The notes under the pieces: model-generated
Seen by the model: only the letters and a program-made list of their open reading frames with translations
Told to the model about the DNA's origin: nothing
Database searches by the model: none
Made by a program: the position numbers and the translations under genes
Shown: positions 24,201 through 35,566 of the stretch, one piece after another
Layout: each line of letters begins with the position of its first letter
Position numbering within the stretch: position 1 is the first letter of the stretch
NCBI GenBank assembly: GCA_050084985.1
Contig: JBITNC010000002.1
Location: 7,006,001 to 7,070,000 of the forward strand
Reading direction: 5' to 3'
From: Nageia nagi
Taxonomy: Eukaryota > Pinophyta
DNA length: 64,000 nt

Positions 24201-25178
24201 CCAGTCATTTGAAATAGTTTGAGTCATTGAGTAGTAGGCAACAGAAGCAGCATGCTTGTTCTTCTTTTTATTATTGAAAGTTCTCACATTTGCATTTCCC
24301 TTTCCTTTTTGAGCAAATTTCTTTTTGCGACAATCATACTCTTTGTGCCCAAAGATACCACAGAAGTTACAATTCCCATCAAACTTTTCTTGAGGTGTTG
24401 GATTGCTTGATCCTGCTTTATCATTTCTGTGCCTGTAGTTGCCATGATTGTTGTTGTTGTTGCCCTTTTTGTCATACTTCCTGAAGGTAGATGAGGACTT
24501 GTTGTCTTTGAATTTGTAATGTTTGAACTTTTTCTTGAAAGGAGTTTTGGTTGCTCCTAGAGCAATGCTATGGTCCTTTGGAGAAAGGTTCAACATTTTC
24601 TTGTTCAAAGTTTCCTCATGCTTTAGAAGAAGTCTTGAAAGGTTATCAAGTGAGATGACATCTTCTTCATCATCGAGCCTTGTTTCCATAACTGTGACAA
24701 AGTTGCTGAACTTTGTAGTAAGGCTTTGTAGAATGATGAAGACCATGAACTCATCATTGATCCAATTGCATCCACAACCAACTAGTTGTGTCCTGAGGTC
24801 AATGATTTTGTTTAAGTAGATGGAGGCACTTTCATCTTCACTTTGTCGATACTGCAACAACTTTTGTAGAATGGTAAACCTTCTTGAAAATTTGGACCCA
24901 AGGTAGATTTTCTTTAACCGATCCCAAGCTTCCTTTGCTGAAGTTGATGAAGAAATCATGAGAAGGACATCATCTGAAACTGCACGGTAAATCATAGAAG
25001 TTGCTAACTCATTCTTTGAGTTGTATACTTCAAGAGCCTTCTCATCGGTAGGAGCAACCGCATCTTCACTAACTGTCTGCCATAGCTTTCTTGCTTGTAA
25101 CTCGACTTTCATACGTGGTTCCCATATTCCAAAGTTGGAACCATCGAGTATGTGCTTGGGAACGAAGGTTTCAACCAT
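21252..25178 (-). CDS. B gag-pol polyprotein, one internal UGA
   Basis: A single frame of 1,309 codons from ATG 25178 (MVETFVPKHILDG; the in-frame ATG 27 bases upstream lacks A's support) to the stop at 21252. Domains by residue: gag UBN2-like 1-240; zinc knuckle CNFCGIFGHKEYDC about 268-282; protease WIVDTGCTNH about 326; integrase zinc region WHQRLGHL to CERC about 449-483; integrase core HSD, RSDNGGEY, GVAERKN about 513-614; RT with LLYVDDLLITG about 991; RNase H SDYGGDRDDRKS about 1153 and TEAEYRAM about 1196. The only break is TGA at codon 1210 (21549-21551), late in RNase H, where A has Arg. The last 99 codons stay in frame and end PSRGSEV. All visible catalytic residues are intact. Confidence 0.95.
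21262..21270 (-). promoter_or_regulatory. Upstream polypurine tract at the pol stop of B
   Basis: CTCCCCCTT on the plus strand (AAGGGGGAG in element sense), identical to the PPT at 20425-20433 beside the LTR and placed as in A. Confidence 0.6.
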
Positions 25179-26699
25179 TGCTTCAAAAAACAAATGAATA
25201 TGCAATAAGAATGTAAATTTTTATAATTTTTCATCTATACATATAAAATATTTAATAAGCAAACATGTCCCACATGTGTAAACTCATTAACCACGATCCA
25301 TAGAAGGATAAAGTTGGGGTTGTTTTCTTGTATAGAATTAGGCCTTCACCTGGATGCCCGCAAGGTGGAGCCCAGGTACTACCAGTCCTCAACCAGTTCA
25401 CCTTGGTCAGTGATATACTCTCACAAGGAGAAGTACTTACTATTTTCCAAGGATCCGATGTATCTTGGACTGGACATTTTAATTATCTTGATTAAGGGTT
25501 TCAATTTTCCTCCTAGGTTATCAGGATAATCCCTGAATGGACGTTGCGGACATGTGGTATCACTACACACATGCCTGTCCACCTAATAGAGTTATGTCCA
25601 ATCCAACAGAGGTCTTAGGGGCAATTAAGACGGACTTACCACCACTCGGTTCTTCGGACTAAAAGGGCTCCAGTCTGCCCTGTCCTCACCTCATGGCTCC
25701 CCAAACAAGTCATGTTGTGGAAAATACGTGCGGATGTATTCATTTTAGGGGTTACTTTTCACATTTTTGCGTATTGCAAGTATAAGCAAATGTGCAAAAA
25801 ATATAAAGTAAGATGAAAAATACTCCATCCACACAAACGTGAAACCTTAAGAGGCCAAAAATTGAGTCCAATGGGTTTTGTTCTAACCCCTAAAGGACTT
25901 TTACATTGTTCATATTTTTCTCACTTTATTCAAGCACTTAATGAATTAAACAAAGAACTAAGTCCTACTTAGTATTTAATTCATAACATGCATTGTATCA
26001 TGACTTAAAAATTTAAGTAAGCATGCATCATGCATTAAAAATTTAAGTCCTAAGCATATTTATAACATGCATTCTATCATGACTTAAAATTTTAAGTAAG
26101 CATGCATCATGCTTTAAAAATTTAAGTCCTAAGCATACTTAGTCTTCAAATAAGATACATGCATCTAGATAAAATTTAAGTAAAAAATTTATACCAAGGC
26201 CCCCCTTTTTACTTAAAGGTTTATCTCTAGAGAACCAACTTGTATGCTAAGACTTGTCTTATAAGTGATGCATTTTAAGTAAAAAAAATTCCCTTATTTA
26301 CTTAAAAAATAGCATACTTTAGACTAAATGACTATGCATGTGCACCTTTATTTAATTAAGCATGACATTTGGAGGAGAAAATAAGAAATTATTTTTTTAA
26401 GTGCTCCTAAGTGCATTTAATGGGAGCAATTGACTTGTAAAAAATTAAATGCCTAAGAAGTATGTGTGCAAGTTGTAATAGGAGACCCATACCCCAATTT
26501 TTAAATGCTTTGGAATACTTGGTCTACCTTATGAACTAAAAAAAATGCCTAAGTCAATAATCTGTAAATGCTTAGTAGGTGGAAAAAAAATATGAACCCC
26601 CCTTGTGTTTCCACCAAAAGATACGTTGCTTTTTGGAAGGGAAAATATGTAGGTGATCAAAAAACAAAACTAAGGCATTTAAGGTGACTAAGAAGACTT
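25179..26699 (-). other. Conserved leader of B
   Basis: Matches the leader of A over more than 700 bp next to gag. A short minus-strand ORF starts near 25743, contains TGQTGALLVRRTEWW, and stops just where a donor-like GGTGGTAAGT lies. A tandem duplication at 25981-26138 lies further out. Whether this is a structured leader, an upstream ORF or a spliced exon cannot be told from one genomic copy. Confidence 0.6.
25981..26138 (-). repeat. About 80-bp tandem duplication in B leader
   Basis: 'aacatgcattgtatcatgac' (25984) and 'aacatgcattctatcatgac' (26063) each begin a unit that continues 'taagtaagcatgcatcatgc' and 'aatttaagtcctaagcata'. Two units, spaced about 80 bp apart. Confidence 0.8.
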
Positions 26700-27475
26700 T
26701 GCAAGGTGTTGGTAGCCACCAACCTTGACCAGGGAAGGAGGATGACGGATATGGAGGCTTAGAAGACATCTAATGGAGGTGGTGGGAAAAGAGGAAGTGG
26801 AGACTTGTGCAGGAGGCTGACCAGAGAGGAGGAGCTGAGGAGGAGAGGGAGGAGAAGACGTCAGCTGGCTGTGAGGTTGGCAAGCATGCGAGGACGAGGA
26901 TGGATGCACAGTCGGTGCGGGTGTGAGCAGGCATCGTTTCAAAATAGAATGTGCGTGGCCTGAGGAGACAATGCAGGCGAGCGAGGAGGGAGCCCGGGCG
27001 GAGGTGGCGCATTGACGAGCGGGAGCGGAGGAGCTGCGGAGATGGCACGCGTGCGGGAGGATGCAGCCAGTCGTGCGCGTGAGAGGTTGGACTGGATTGT
27101 CAGGAGGGTTTCCTAGCATCAGTATTCCTCCTCCAGAGACCACAGAAGTCATTGGTCTTCCTATTTCGGCTCCTATGATGATCGGATTTCTTGTAAATGC
27201 TCCAACAAGTGTGATGAACATTCCTGCGAATGAGCTTGCAATGAGAATAGACAGTCCTGCGAGGAGGAGAAGGAGGCGGAGGTGGTCGCGGGGGCAGAGC
27301 CACCAGGGAGGAGGGCAGAGAGCGCACGAGGAGGGGGCCACGCGGTGGCCGTGCGGGGGGAGGTGGCCGTGCGCATGCGCGGGGGCGGAGGTGGTGGAGG
27401 AGCTGGGCGGTGGCGCGAGTGGCACGGCAGAGGTGGCGCGCGCGTCGTTTGAACCCGCCTAATAGTTCATGAATC
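26700..27475. other. GC-rich foreign block in B leader
   Basis: Strikingly GC-rich against an AT-rich background, and absent from A, which has different foreign DNA at the same place. Open frames occur on both strands: minus 26688-27425, plus 27061-27462. The minus frame has a hydrophobic stretch (LSILIASSFAGMFITLVGAF, about 27180-27240) flanked by Pro/Ser-rich codons. The ends near 26700 and 27475 are sharp in base composition. I do not recognise a protein. It is likely a captured host gene fragment (5' exon or CpG-rich promoter region), by analogy with A. Confidence 0.5.
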
Positions 27476-28206
27476 ATTTTATTTTAATGATCCCCCCTGA
27501 ATTATTTAACATGGTATATGATTTAATGTATTTAATTTGCCTTGACCTGCCCACTATATATATTTTTTGATTATATTTTAAATGAATTTAAAATATAAAA
27601 ATATATATATACCACAATTTTGATGTAAAACAAAAAAAATATACATATATTTTGTTATTTTAAATAGATTTAAAAATATATATATATAATTTTGTTTTAA
27701 ACAAAGTTAAAAAACAAAATAAGAAATATATATATATATATAATTTTGTTTTAACCAAAGTTAAAAAAAATTGTGTAAATATTTCAAAAAAAAACTTGTA
27801 AATAAAGTCCTCCACTTTATTTCAAAAACAAATTGCACCTTCCTCCTTTTTTTTTTGATATTGTTCACAAAAGACTATTGTAAAAAATCTTTTCAATTAG
27901 ATGCTAGCATAATATATTTTTGCTCAAAAGAAAAAAAATTTTCTTTGTACATTAAAAATAGATTACTAACATAAAAGTTTGTTAGTAAGAAGGGAATAGC
28001 AAAAATATATTATGGTATTGCTAAGACATTGAGCTAGCATAATCATACAAAAGATTAGTATCATAATAAACTTTGTTAAAGAAGGATAGAAGGTTATACC
28101 TTTGCAAACCTTTTACCTCACAATGAAGAATGAAGATCTCCAAAGTTGAGAAGGATGAAGCACTTCCAAGATGTAGCTTCCACACCAAAAGAGCTTCCTC
28201 AACGTG
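27476..28206 (-). other. AT-rich leader of B next to the PBS
   Basis: Holds imperfect repeats of 'ataattttgttttaaacaaagtt' type at about 27600-27770 with short (TA)n runs, then 'aggttatacctttgcaaacc' near 28090 as in other leaders of the lineage. Non-coding. Confidence 0.55.
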
Positions 28207-28218
28207 GCTCTGATACCA
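28207..28218 (-). promoter_or_regulatory. Primer-binding site of B
   Basis: GCTCTGATACCA on the plus strand, i.e. TGGTATCAGAGC in element sense, 2 bp from the 5' LTR. Same site as in A. Confidence 0.92.
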
Positions 28219-28220
28219 AA

Positions 28221-28728
28221 TGAAGGATTTGCACTAGATCTAAACAAATCCTCTAGGACCTTAGACTAGGAAACTCAAGTGTACACAAGATAACACATCT
28301 ATAATTCTAAGAACATCATTCACACAATATGACACCAATATAATGTGGTTCCTCCCTCCTTGGGAGTACATCCACAACTAGTTCTCTTATTCTCAAATCT
28401 ATGTCTCTCTTACAACTATTCTCTAGCTCTCTCCTACACAACCAAGTAGAGTAATCTTACTCAAAACTTAGATATGTTTACATGAGGAGAGGCCCTCTAT
28501 TTATAGGTTGAGAGCACCTCCCTAACCTTCCTTTAACCCAAGGGTAAGGTTAGGGTTACATTAAATGTACCACCAAACTTCAACCTACCAACTAACTCCT
28601 TTGGTAAAGTCAAAGTCTATACATTAAAGAATTCTATTAATCACTTAAGGTATCTACATACCCTTAAGTGATTAATTGAATTTACAAGGAGTTTAGATAT
28701 TCACAATATTTCATTACAAATTCTAACA
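28221..28728 (-). repeat. 5' LTR of B
   Basis: 508 bp, two differences from the 3' LTR. An inverted TATA box (TATTTATA) is at 28498-28505. TSD GTAAT follows at 28729-28733. Confidence 0.97.
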
Positions 28729-28855
28729 GTAATCACTATGGGCTAGGAAACCAAAAAAAAAAAACTTAATATTTTCTTTAACAAGTTTGAGGTCTAAGCA
28801 TTAAATAAGATAAGATAAAAGTAAAGCACCATTACATGTAATTAGTAGGAATATT
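28729..28855 (+). other. Short flank with a 12-A tract
   Basis: TSD copy GTAAT, 'cactatgggctaggaaacc', then twelve A residues (28753-28764), then AT-rich DNA up to the 5' LTR of D. Without B this would join directly to 19916, so the A tract would lie about 160 bp past the stop of the ORF at 19091-19726. Confidence 0.5.
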
Positions 28856-29289
28856 TATTAAAAAAATAATGCACTATTGTATAAATTATTCTTTAAAAGG
28901 TATCTAAAGAATAATACCTTTGCTCTTTATGTAAATCTCTATTTAATCCACTAGATACTTAAAAGTATTCCTGAATACCTTTTTAAGTATTTAGTGAATT
29001 AAATATTAAAACTTGTCCTACACTCATCCCACATGTGAAAATGTTTATCGGTTGGATTATGGTGTTCCCCTTGGGTAAAAGGGTGAGCCAAAGTGGGATT
29101 TTTTCCTATAAATTGATGGATCTCCTCAAACATTCTTCACTTTAGTTGAAATCATTGCAATGCTCTTAATGTATAACATAATAGGAGGAGAGAGTACTAG
29201 TGCTACATTGTAAGAGTGTGCTCTTGAGAAGTAAAAAGATCTAGATTAGAGTGGAATACTCTATAGTTGAGAGGAACCACTATACATCC
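28856..29289 (+). repeat. 5' LTR of D, left part
   Basis: Aligns to 39221-39650. The start is degenerate (TATTAAAAA for TGTTAGAAA). It resumes at 35794 after C. Confidence 0.75.
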
Positions 29290-29538
29290 TGTTAGATTAA
29301 TATCTAATATATAGTTTGTAATATATTAGATAGTAACTATTAATAAACACATGGTCAAATGTGACTATGCCTAGGAATTAGGATTAGATAAACCTTTCTT
29401 ACTATTCTCTAGGTAGACTTGTTCACGTATAGCATATTTCAATTTTTAGTTGATTTTGAGAGGATTTCTCTCACACTATTGTAAGGCTATATAATCCTAT
29501 AAATATTTTCTTAATTCTATGAAGAAGTACTTTGGTCA
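29290..29538 (+). repeat. 5' LTR of C
   Basis: TGTTAGATTAATATC start, TATA box TATAAATA at about 29498-29505, end TTTGGTCA(ATA). Confidence 0.93.
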
Positions 29539-29541
29539 ATA

Positions 29542-29554
29542 TGGTATCAGAGCC
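29542..29554 (+). promoter_or_regulatory. Primer-binding site of C
   Basis: TGGTATCAGAGCC, the initiator tRNA-Met type, directly after the LTR (or 3 bp after, depending on where the LTR ends). Confidence 0.92.
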
Positions 29555-30759
29555 AAGAAGATCCATTGCTGGGAATTACAAACTTGTGCAATAGTTTTCT
29601 GAGAGGAGTCTTATGGAGGAAGTAATGAAGTATTGCTTCTCTGCTGAGAAATACTAAGAGGGAGATTAGTGTTAAGGTGGTTGCTACTACAAATCAAAGA
29701 GCTCTGTGTAGAGAATCCTGCTGTTGCTATTGCTAACTGCACTTACCAAGATAGATTTGATCTTGTTGGGTGTTCTGCTGGGTAATGTTTGATCTAGTTG
29801 GACGTTCTGCTATTGTTCTCCACTGATGTTGGTTATTGCATGACACAGAGGCTATCAGTAACAAATTGCTTCTTTGCATCCCATGCTCGAGGAAATGTGC
29901 TTTGATCTAGTCAGATGTGCTGCTATTTATCGAGTTAAACCAAATGAGGACCCACATTTTATGAAGAAAGCCACCCAACAAGTCATGTTGGAAAGCCAGC
30001 CATGCATTAGAGGAGGAGAGCTCGTAGCCTATCAAGACTTGCTAAAAACTTGATTAGATCTGATTAGATTGCTATCGTTGTTGTACAAGGAGATTACTAC
30101 TGCTGCCATCGGATGTTCTACTGCTGATAGTCAAACACCACACTACCAACTGCTAAACGAGCCACCCAACAACATCATTTGCTGATAAGTAGAGGACTAC
30201 CAATGTTTGCTGTAGTAGATCTAGTTGAGATCTATTGGGTTGATGAGGAGTCTAGGGTCTGCTGCTATTTAGATCTGGTTGATCGTGCAGCAGTAGAAGA
30301 GGAAAGACTACCAACGTGCCTAAGAAGACTGCATGACATCGAAGACTATAAAAAATAATACCTATGTTGCCTGACGTAGAGAATTTCAATAATGAATTGC
30401 TTCTCTACTAACATGAGGCTATCTATAATGATCTGCTTCTCTACTACATAAAGAAGAGGCTGAAGATAAAGAATTATTTCTCTACAGCATAGCGAAGCAT
30501 TGGCTACTGTATTCAAACTGTTACTGACTCCTCCTAACATTTCAAAACTTGCCTGTCAATTTATTCGATGTGTTGTTGTTTGATAATTTTTTTTTTCAAT
30601 TCTATAAAGAAATGCCATAGCCTTTGCAACTTGATCAAAGGAAGACATCCTCCATGGAACCTATTGCTATTGTTTGCTACTGCTATTTATTACTATGTAG
30701 AGTTAATAGCATGTGGAGTGCTGGCTGTTTGATCCATCCAAAAAGATAGGATCGTATGA
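29555..30759 (+). other. C leader with dispersed short repeats
   Basis: No long frame. Degenerate copies of 'tttgatctagttggacgttctgct' type recur near 29755, 29786 and 29897, with related pieces near 30100 and 30265. 'gaggctatc...attgcttct' recurs near 29850 and 30416. These give the leader a patchwork structure of unknown role. Confidence 0.5.
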
Positions 30760-30873
30760 TTAAGAATTGTGCAAAAGAGTAGAGTAGACTGTGTTTGTTT
30801 ATTATATCTACATGTGAAGATAGGTGAAGGATATTTGCTACCACATAACATATCTGCTAGCAAAAAGAAGTTT

Positions 30874-31359
30874 ATGTTCTACAATCAAGACATGATAAGA
30901 GCTAATGGGTGTTTTGCTGCATTAAAATATCTTGTAGACAACACATCTCTAGAATTGTTTGATGAGGAAGTTCGAGTGTATGGTATTGATATAGCTTTTG
31001 AAATATTTAAATAATTTGTAATCCAATGCCAAACTATCAACAAGGGTTACGAGGGAGACATAGAAGAAGAAGATTCATTTGATAGTGGTTATACTCCAAA
31101 TGACACTGAGGATCCATACTACGTTCTTGAGGAACCCATAAGCATTGCACAATCTGAATCTATGGAAGTGTTTATTCCAGCACCAGTGGAACCTGAGTTG
31201 ATCATTATCAGTGATAGTGACAACTATACTCCTGCTCCTCAATTGCTAGAAACTATCATTGTTAGAGATAGTGACGAGGAGATTCTGAATGTAGCTGATA
31301 GAGAAGCTCAATCCTCTGAAGGTGATAACTTTGGTTATAGTGTACCCTGGGAGATATAG
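30874..31359 (+). CDS. Acidic ORF upstream of gag in C, one internal UAA
   Basis: From ATG 30874 the frame gives 46 codons, a TAA at 31012-31014, then 114 more codons in the same frame to a stop at 31359; the frame is also open upstream to 30760 without an ATG. The first part is ordinary globular-looking sequence (ANGCFAALKYLV, EEVRVYGIDIAFEIF). The rest is strongly acidic. It contains LIIISDSD (about 31199-31222), which fits the SUMO-interacting motif pattern of a hydrophobic core next to Ser/Asp, and a similar IIVRDSDEE (about 31255-31281). It ends 80 bp before gag. The stop probably replaces a Gln codon (TAA for CAA; inference). Not a known Copia gene; family unrecognised. Confidence 0.5.
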
Positions 31360-31439
31360 TGCATGATTTGTCTATAATATCTATTTATTATTTATTTTAG
31401 CATCATCAAAAGCTATAAATAAAATTTTATTTTAACACA

Positions 31440-34400
31440 ATGACTAGTGTTAATAATTCTTTGCCCATTCCGAAGTTTAATGGTACAAAATATGAGTATT
31501 GGTCAATTCAGATGAAGACATTACTCATTGGAAAGGGACTATGGATTATTGTAGACATAGGCTACACTGAGCTTGCTGATTGGTCTATCTTGAACGAAGC
31601 TACAAGAAAAGCAAAAGAAGAGGATCAAAAAAAGGACTCGTTAGCCCTAACTCATATTCAATCAGCCTTGGCAGATAACTTGTTTCCTAGGATTGCTTCA
31701 TGTATGACTGCTCTTCAAGCATGGAAAGCATTAAAGGATGCTTATCAAGGTAACACACAAGTAAAATCTGAGAATGAAGGAGGATGAGGCAGTTGGTGAC
31801 TATTGTGTTCAATTCAAAGCAATTGTTGACCAAATGGAAACACTTGGTGAGGAAGTGAAGCCAGAATTTGTTGTGAAGAAAGTGTTGAGAACACTTCCTC
31901 GAAAATGGAACCATATTGCAATCATCATTGAGGAGTCGAAAGATCTTTCTACCCTCACTTTTGATGCACTAATCGGTTCCTTGACATCTCATGAGGAATG
32001 ACTGTAAGATCCTTCACCCTTTGGGGGTGAGGATAAAGCTTTTTCAACCCAAGGACGAGGTCAAGGTAGAGGTAAGAAATGAGGTAGAGGAGGTAGATCC
32101 CATGGAGGTGGTCAATCTTGAGGGGGAGGATCCCAATCACTTGGCCAAGGAGCAGGTGGTAATCAAAGTGGTAACCAAGGAGGACAATCATTTAGAGGAA
32201 GAGGAGGTGACAAATCTAACAAAGAATTTCATTATTTTCACAAACTTGGTCGCTATGCTCGAGAATGCTGACTGAAAGCATCCAATGAAGGGAAATCCAA
32301 TGCAAATTATGGAGAAGAGGAAGCAGCCTCATCTTCAAATTTGTTTCTCACCTATGACCAATCACATCAAAATCTCAATACAACTTGGATTTTGGATACG
32401 GGTTGCTCAAATCATATGACTGGGAAGAAGGAACTATTTTCCAAGGTAGATTCCTCTTATAATTCGCACATTAGATTGGGTGATGACAAAGAGCTTCAAG
32501 TTGCAGGCATGGGTGCCATGGAGAGGTACCAACCAAGGAAGGCATCAAAAAGGTACATGACATCTATTACACTCCACATCTCAAGCATAATTTGCTTAGT
32601 GTAGGACAAATTATAGAAAAAAATTATAAACTTGTTTTTGAAGATGGAGCTTGTGTCATTTTTGATAAAAATAATGGTAATAGAGTTGTTACTACTATAT
32701 CTATGACCAAGAATAGATTATTTCCTCTAGAATTTGGGGAACATGATAATGCCCAACTTGCTAATGTAACCATTGAGAATCCAAGTGTACTTTGGTACTT
32801 GCGATATGGTCATCTCAACTTTGACAGTTTGAAGTTGTTAACTTCACAAAATATGGTCTGTGGACTACCAAAAGTTCAAGCTCCAAAGGAGGAGGTATGC
32901 GAAGGATGTGCTTTGGGAAAGCATGCACGTACAAAGTTTCTAAAAGATAAAGCATGGTGAGCTAGTTATCCATTATAGTTGGTCCATTCAGACATTTGTG
33001 GGCCGATGCAAACCAAAAGTTGGGGTAATCATAGGTACTTTCTTACATTTATTGATGATTTCACCAGACTATGTTGGGTCTACTTTTTATAGACTAAGGA
33101 TAAAGCATTTGCATGTTTTCAAGATTTCAAGAATGATTCAGAAAAACAAAGTGGTTTTCTTGTTAAATGCCTAAGAACTGATAATGGAGGAGAATTTTGC
33201 TCAAAGGAATTTCTACAATTTTGTAAGGATGTTGGGATAAAAAGGCAATATACCGCTTCTTACACTCCTCAACAAAATGGTGTGGCTGAAAGGAAAAATT
33301 GCACCATTATTGAAATGACCATATCCATGCTACAGTCAAAAAGGCTCAGTAATATGTATTGGGCTGAAGCTATCAGAACTAGTGTGTACATTCTGAATCG
33401 GTGTCCTACTTCCAGCTTAGATGGCATCACTCCCTATGAGGGATGGTATGGCAAGAAACCAATGTCAAACACTTTCATGTTTTTGGTTGTCTTGCATATG
33501 CACATATTCTAGATGAGAAAAGATAAAAACTTGATCCCAAAAGTCAAGCTTGCATTTTCCTTGGATACTGTGAGTCTACAAAAGCCTATAGACTCTATAA
33601 TCCCCACATAAATAAGGTTGTGATTTCTCGAGATGTGATTTTCGATGAAGGGGGAGTATGGGGTCATCAAAAGTTGTATACTGATGATGGATCTCATCAT
33701 GAAAATACATCTCAAGTTTAGCCATCTGGAAAGACCAATCCTGAGGATATTACTCAAAACACTATAGGGCAAGTTGAGAATTCTAGTACTATCTCAGGTG
33801 CTAAGAGAAAGAGACTTGAGAAGAATCATCCATCATCTCAAATGTTGGATACAAATCTTCAAAGAAGGTACACTAGAAGCCAAGCTACTGAAATGCATGA
33901 TGTCTTGGAAAGACTTGAAAATATCCACCTATTTGGAGACGATGATTCTCAAGAACCTAAGGGTGATGTGGTGCATTACACCCTTATGTCCAATGTCAAG
34001 CTTGAGCCTTCTAGCTTTGAATAGGCATGTGAGTCTGATATATGGTAGGAAGCTATGCAGACAAAAATCAACTCCATCAACAAGAACAACACATGGGAGC
34101 TAGTTGAGCTTCCACAAGGCAAGAAATGTGTTGGTTGCAAATGGGTCTATAAGACTAAACTCAAACCTGATGGAAGCATTGATAAACACAAAGCAAGACT
34201 AGTAGCAAAAGGTTTTACTCAAAAGTATGGATTTGACTATGAGGAAACATTTGCTCCTGTCGCTTGACAAGAGACCATCAAATTAGCACTCTCACTAGCT
34301 ACTCATAAAGGATGGAACATCCAGCATATGGATGTTAAGACTGCATTTTTGAATGGATATTTGAATGAGGAGGTTTATGTGAACCAACCTCAAGGATTTG

Positions 34401-35566
34401 TAGAACAAGGTAAGGAGAACCTTATCTACAAGTTGAAGAAGTCATTATATGGTTTGAAACAGGCTCTGAGGGCATGGTACTCTCGCATTGATGGCTACTT
34501 CACTAAATACAGTTTCACTAGGAGCAAAAGTGAACCGACACTCTACTACATGAACAAAGGTAAAGATATCCTGATTGTGTGTTTGTATGTGGATGATCTT
34601 ATATTCATGGGTAGTAGTAACAAACTGAATAAGGATTTCCAGAATTCTATGATGCAAGAATTCGAGATGAAAAATCTAGGCTTGATGCATTATTTCCTAG
34701 GCATGGAAATACATCAAAAGGAGAATGAGATCTTCATTTGTCAACTTAAGTATGCTCAGGACATGCTCAAGAAGTTTGCTATGGAGAAGTGCACACTAGT
34801 TGCAACTCTGATAGGACATGAGATTTAGTTATGCAAAGAATATGAAGCATCAAAATTTGACAAGACAAATTACAGAAGTATAGTTGGAAGTCTAATGTTT
34901 CTCACCAATACAAGGCCAGATATTTAGTATGTAGTTTCCCTAGTTTCAAGGTATATGGCTGATCCATCAGAACTTCATCTACAAGCAGCTAAGAGAATCT
35001 TGAGGTATGTAAAAGGTACAGTGGATTATGGGATTCACTACTACAAAACAGATGTTGCAAAGTTGGTTGGTTTCAATGATAGTGATTGGGGAAGTAACAT
35101 TGATGATAGAAAGTCTACTTCAGGAAATTGTTTTAGTCTTGGTTCAGGGCTTATTTCTTGGTGTTCAAAGAAGCAGACAGTTGTAGCTCTATCATCTACT
35201 AAGGCTGAGTACATAGTAGTGACACATGCTAGTACCCAAGTCTTATGGCTACAAAAGATACTTGAAGAGATTGGTGAACAACAGAATGATCCTACCATCC
35301 TATACAGTGACAAAATGAGTGCCATCCAGTTGGCATACAATCCAATCCACCATAAAAGATCAAAGCACTTTGACATGAAATATCATTTCATTCGAGACAT
35401 GGTGGACAAGAAAGTAGTTGAGCTAAAGCATTGCAGTACTCTGGACAACATTGCAGATATCTTCACTAAAGGCATTGCCAAAGCTCAATTTTTAAAGTTG
35501 AGAGATTGCTTGGTCAACCCTCTCATCTTTAAGGGGGAGAATGTTAGATTAATATCTAATATATAG
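31440..35566 (+). pseudogene. C gag-pol polyprotein, broken
   Basis: ATG 31440 opens gag (PKFNGTKYEYWSIQMKTLL). A frameshift or deletion at about 31780 follows GNTQVKS. The zinc knuckle near 32230-32270 has lost ligands: two Cys are Phe, one His is Arg, and a TGA follows the last Cys. Protease WILDTGCSNHM is near 32386, and integrase CEGCALGKHAR near 32900, with stops at 32958 and after. The core keeps LRTDNGGEF and GVAERKN (33170-33295). RT is at 34055-34828 with CLYVDDLIFMG, and RNase H at 35041-35500 (NDSDWGSNIDDRKSTSG). Stops interrupt RT and RNase H (34265, 34826, 34926). The last codons run through the PPT AAGGGGGAGA (35531) into the LTR, so pol ends inside the 3' LTR. Confidence 0.92.

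Larger units (their letters stand above)
19917..28728 (-). mobile_element. Young Ty1/Copia retrotransposon B
   Basis: An 8,812-bp element with two 508-bp LTRs (19917-20424 and 28221-28728) and a perfect 5-bp duplication GTAAT (19912-19916 and 28729-28733). By eye the LTRs differ at two positions only, making B the youngest insertion here. Order on the minus strand: 5' LTR, PBS, AT-rich leader, GC-rich foreign block, conserved leader, gag-pol with a single stop, 3' UTR with minisatellite, PPT and 3' LTR. It is the best candidate for an autonomous or recently autonomous member of the F/A/B/D lineage. Confidence 0.97.

Noticed and set aside
24290-24484. Cysteine-rich plus-strand frame antisense to B gag
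   Set aside because: Shadow of the nucleocapsid and zinc-knuckle codons of the real minus-strand gag.
27100-27477. Proline/arginine-rich frame in the GC-rich block of B
   Set aside because: High GC leaves all six frames open; nothing supports this one over the others.
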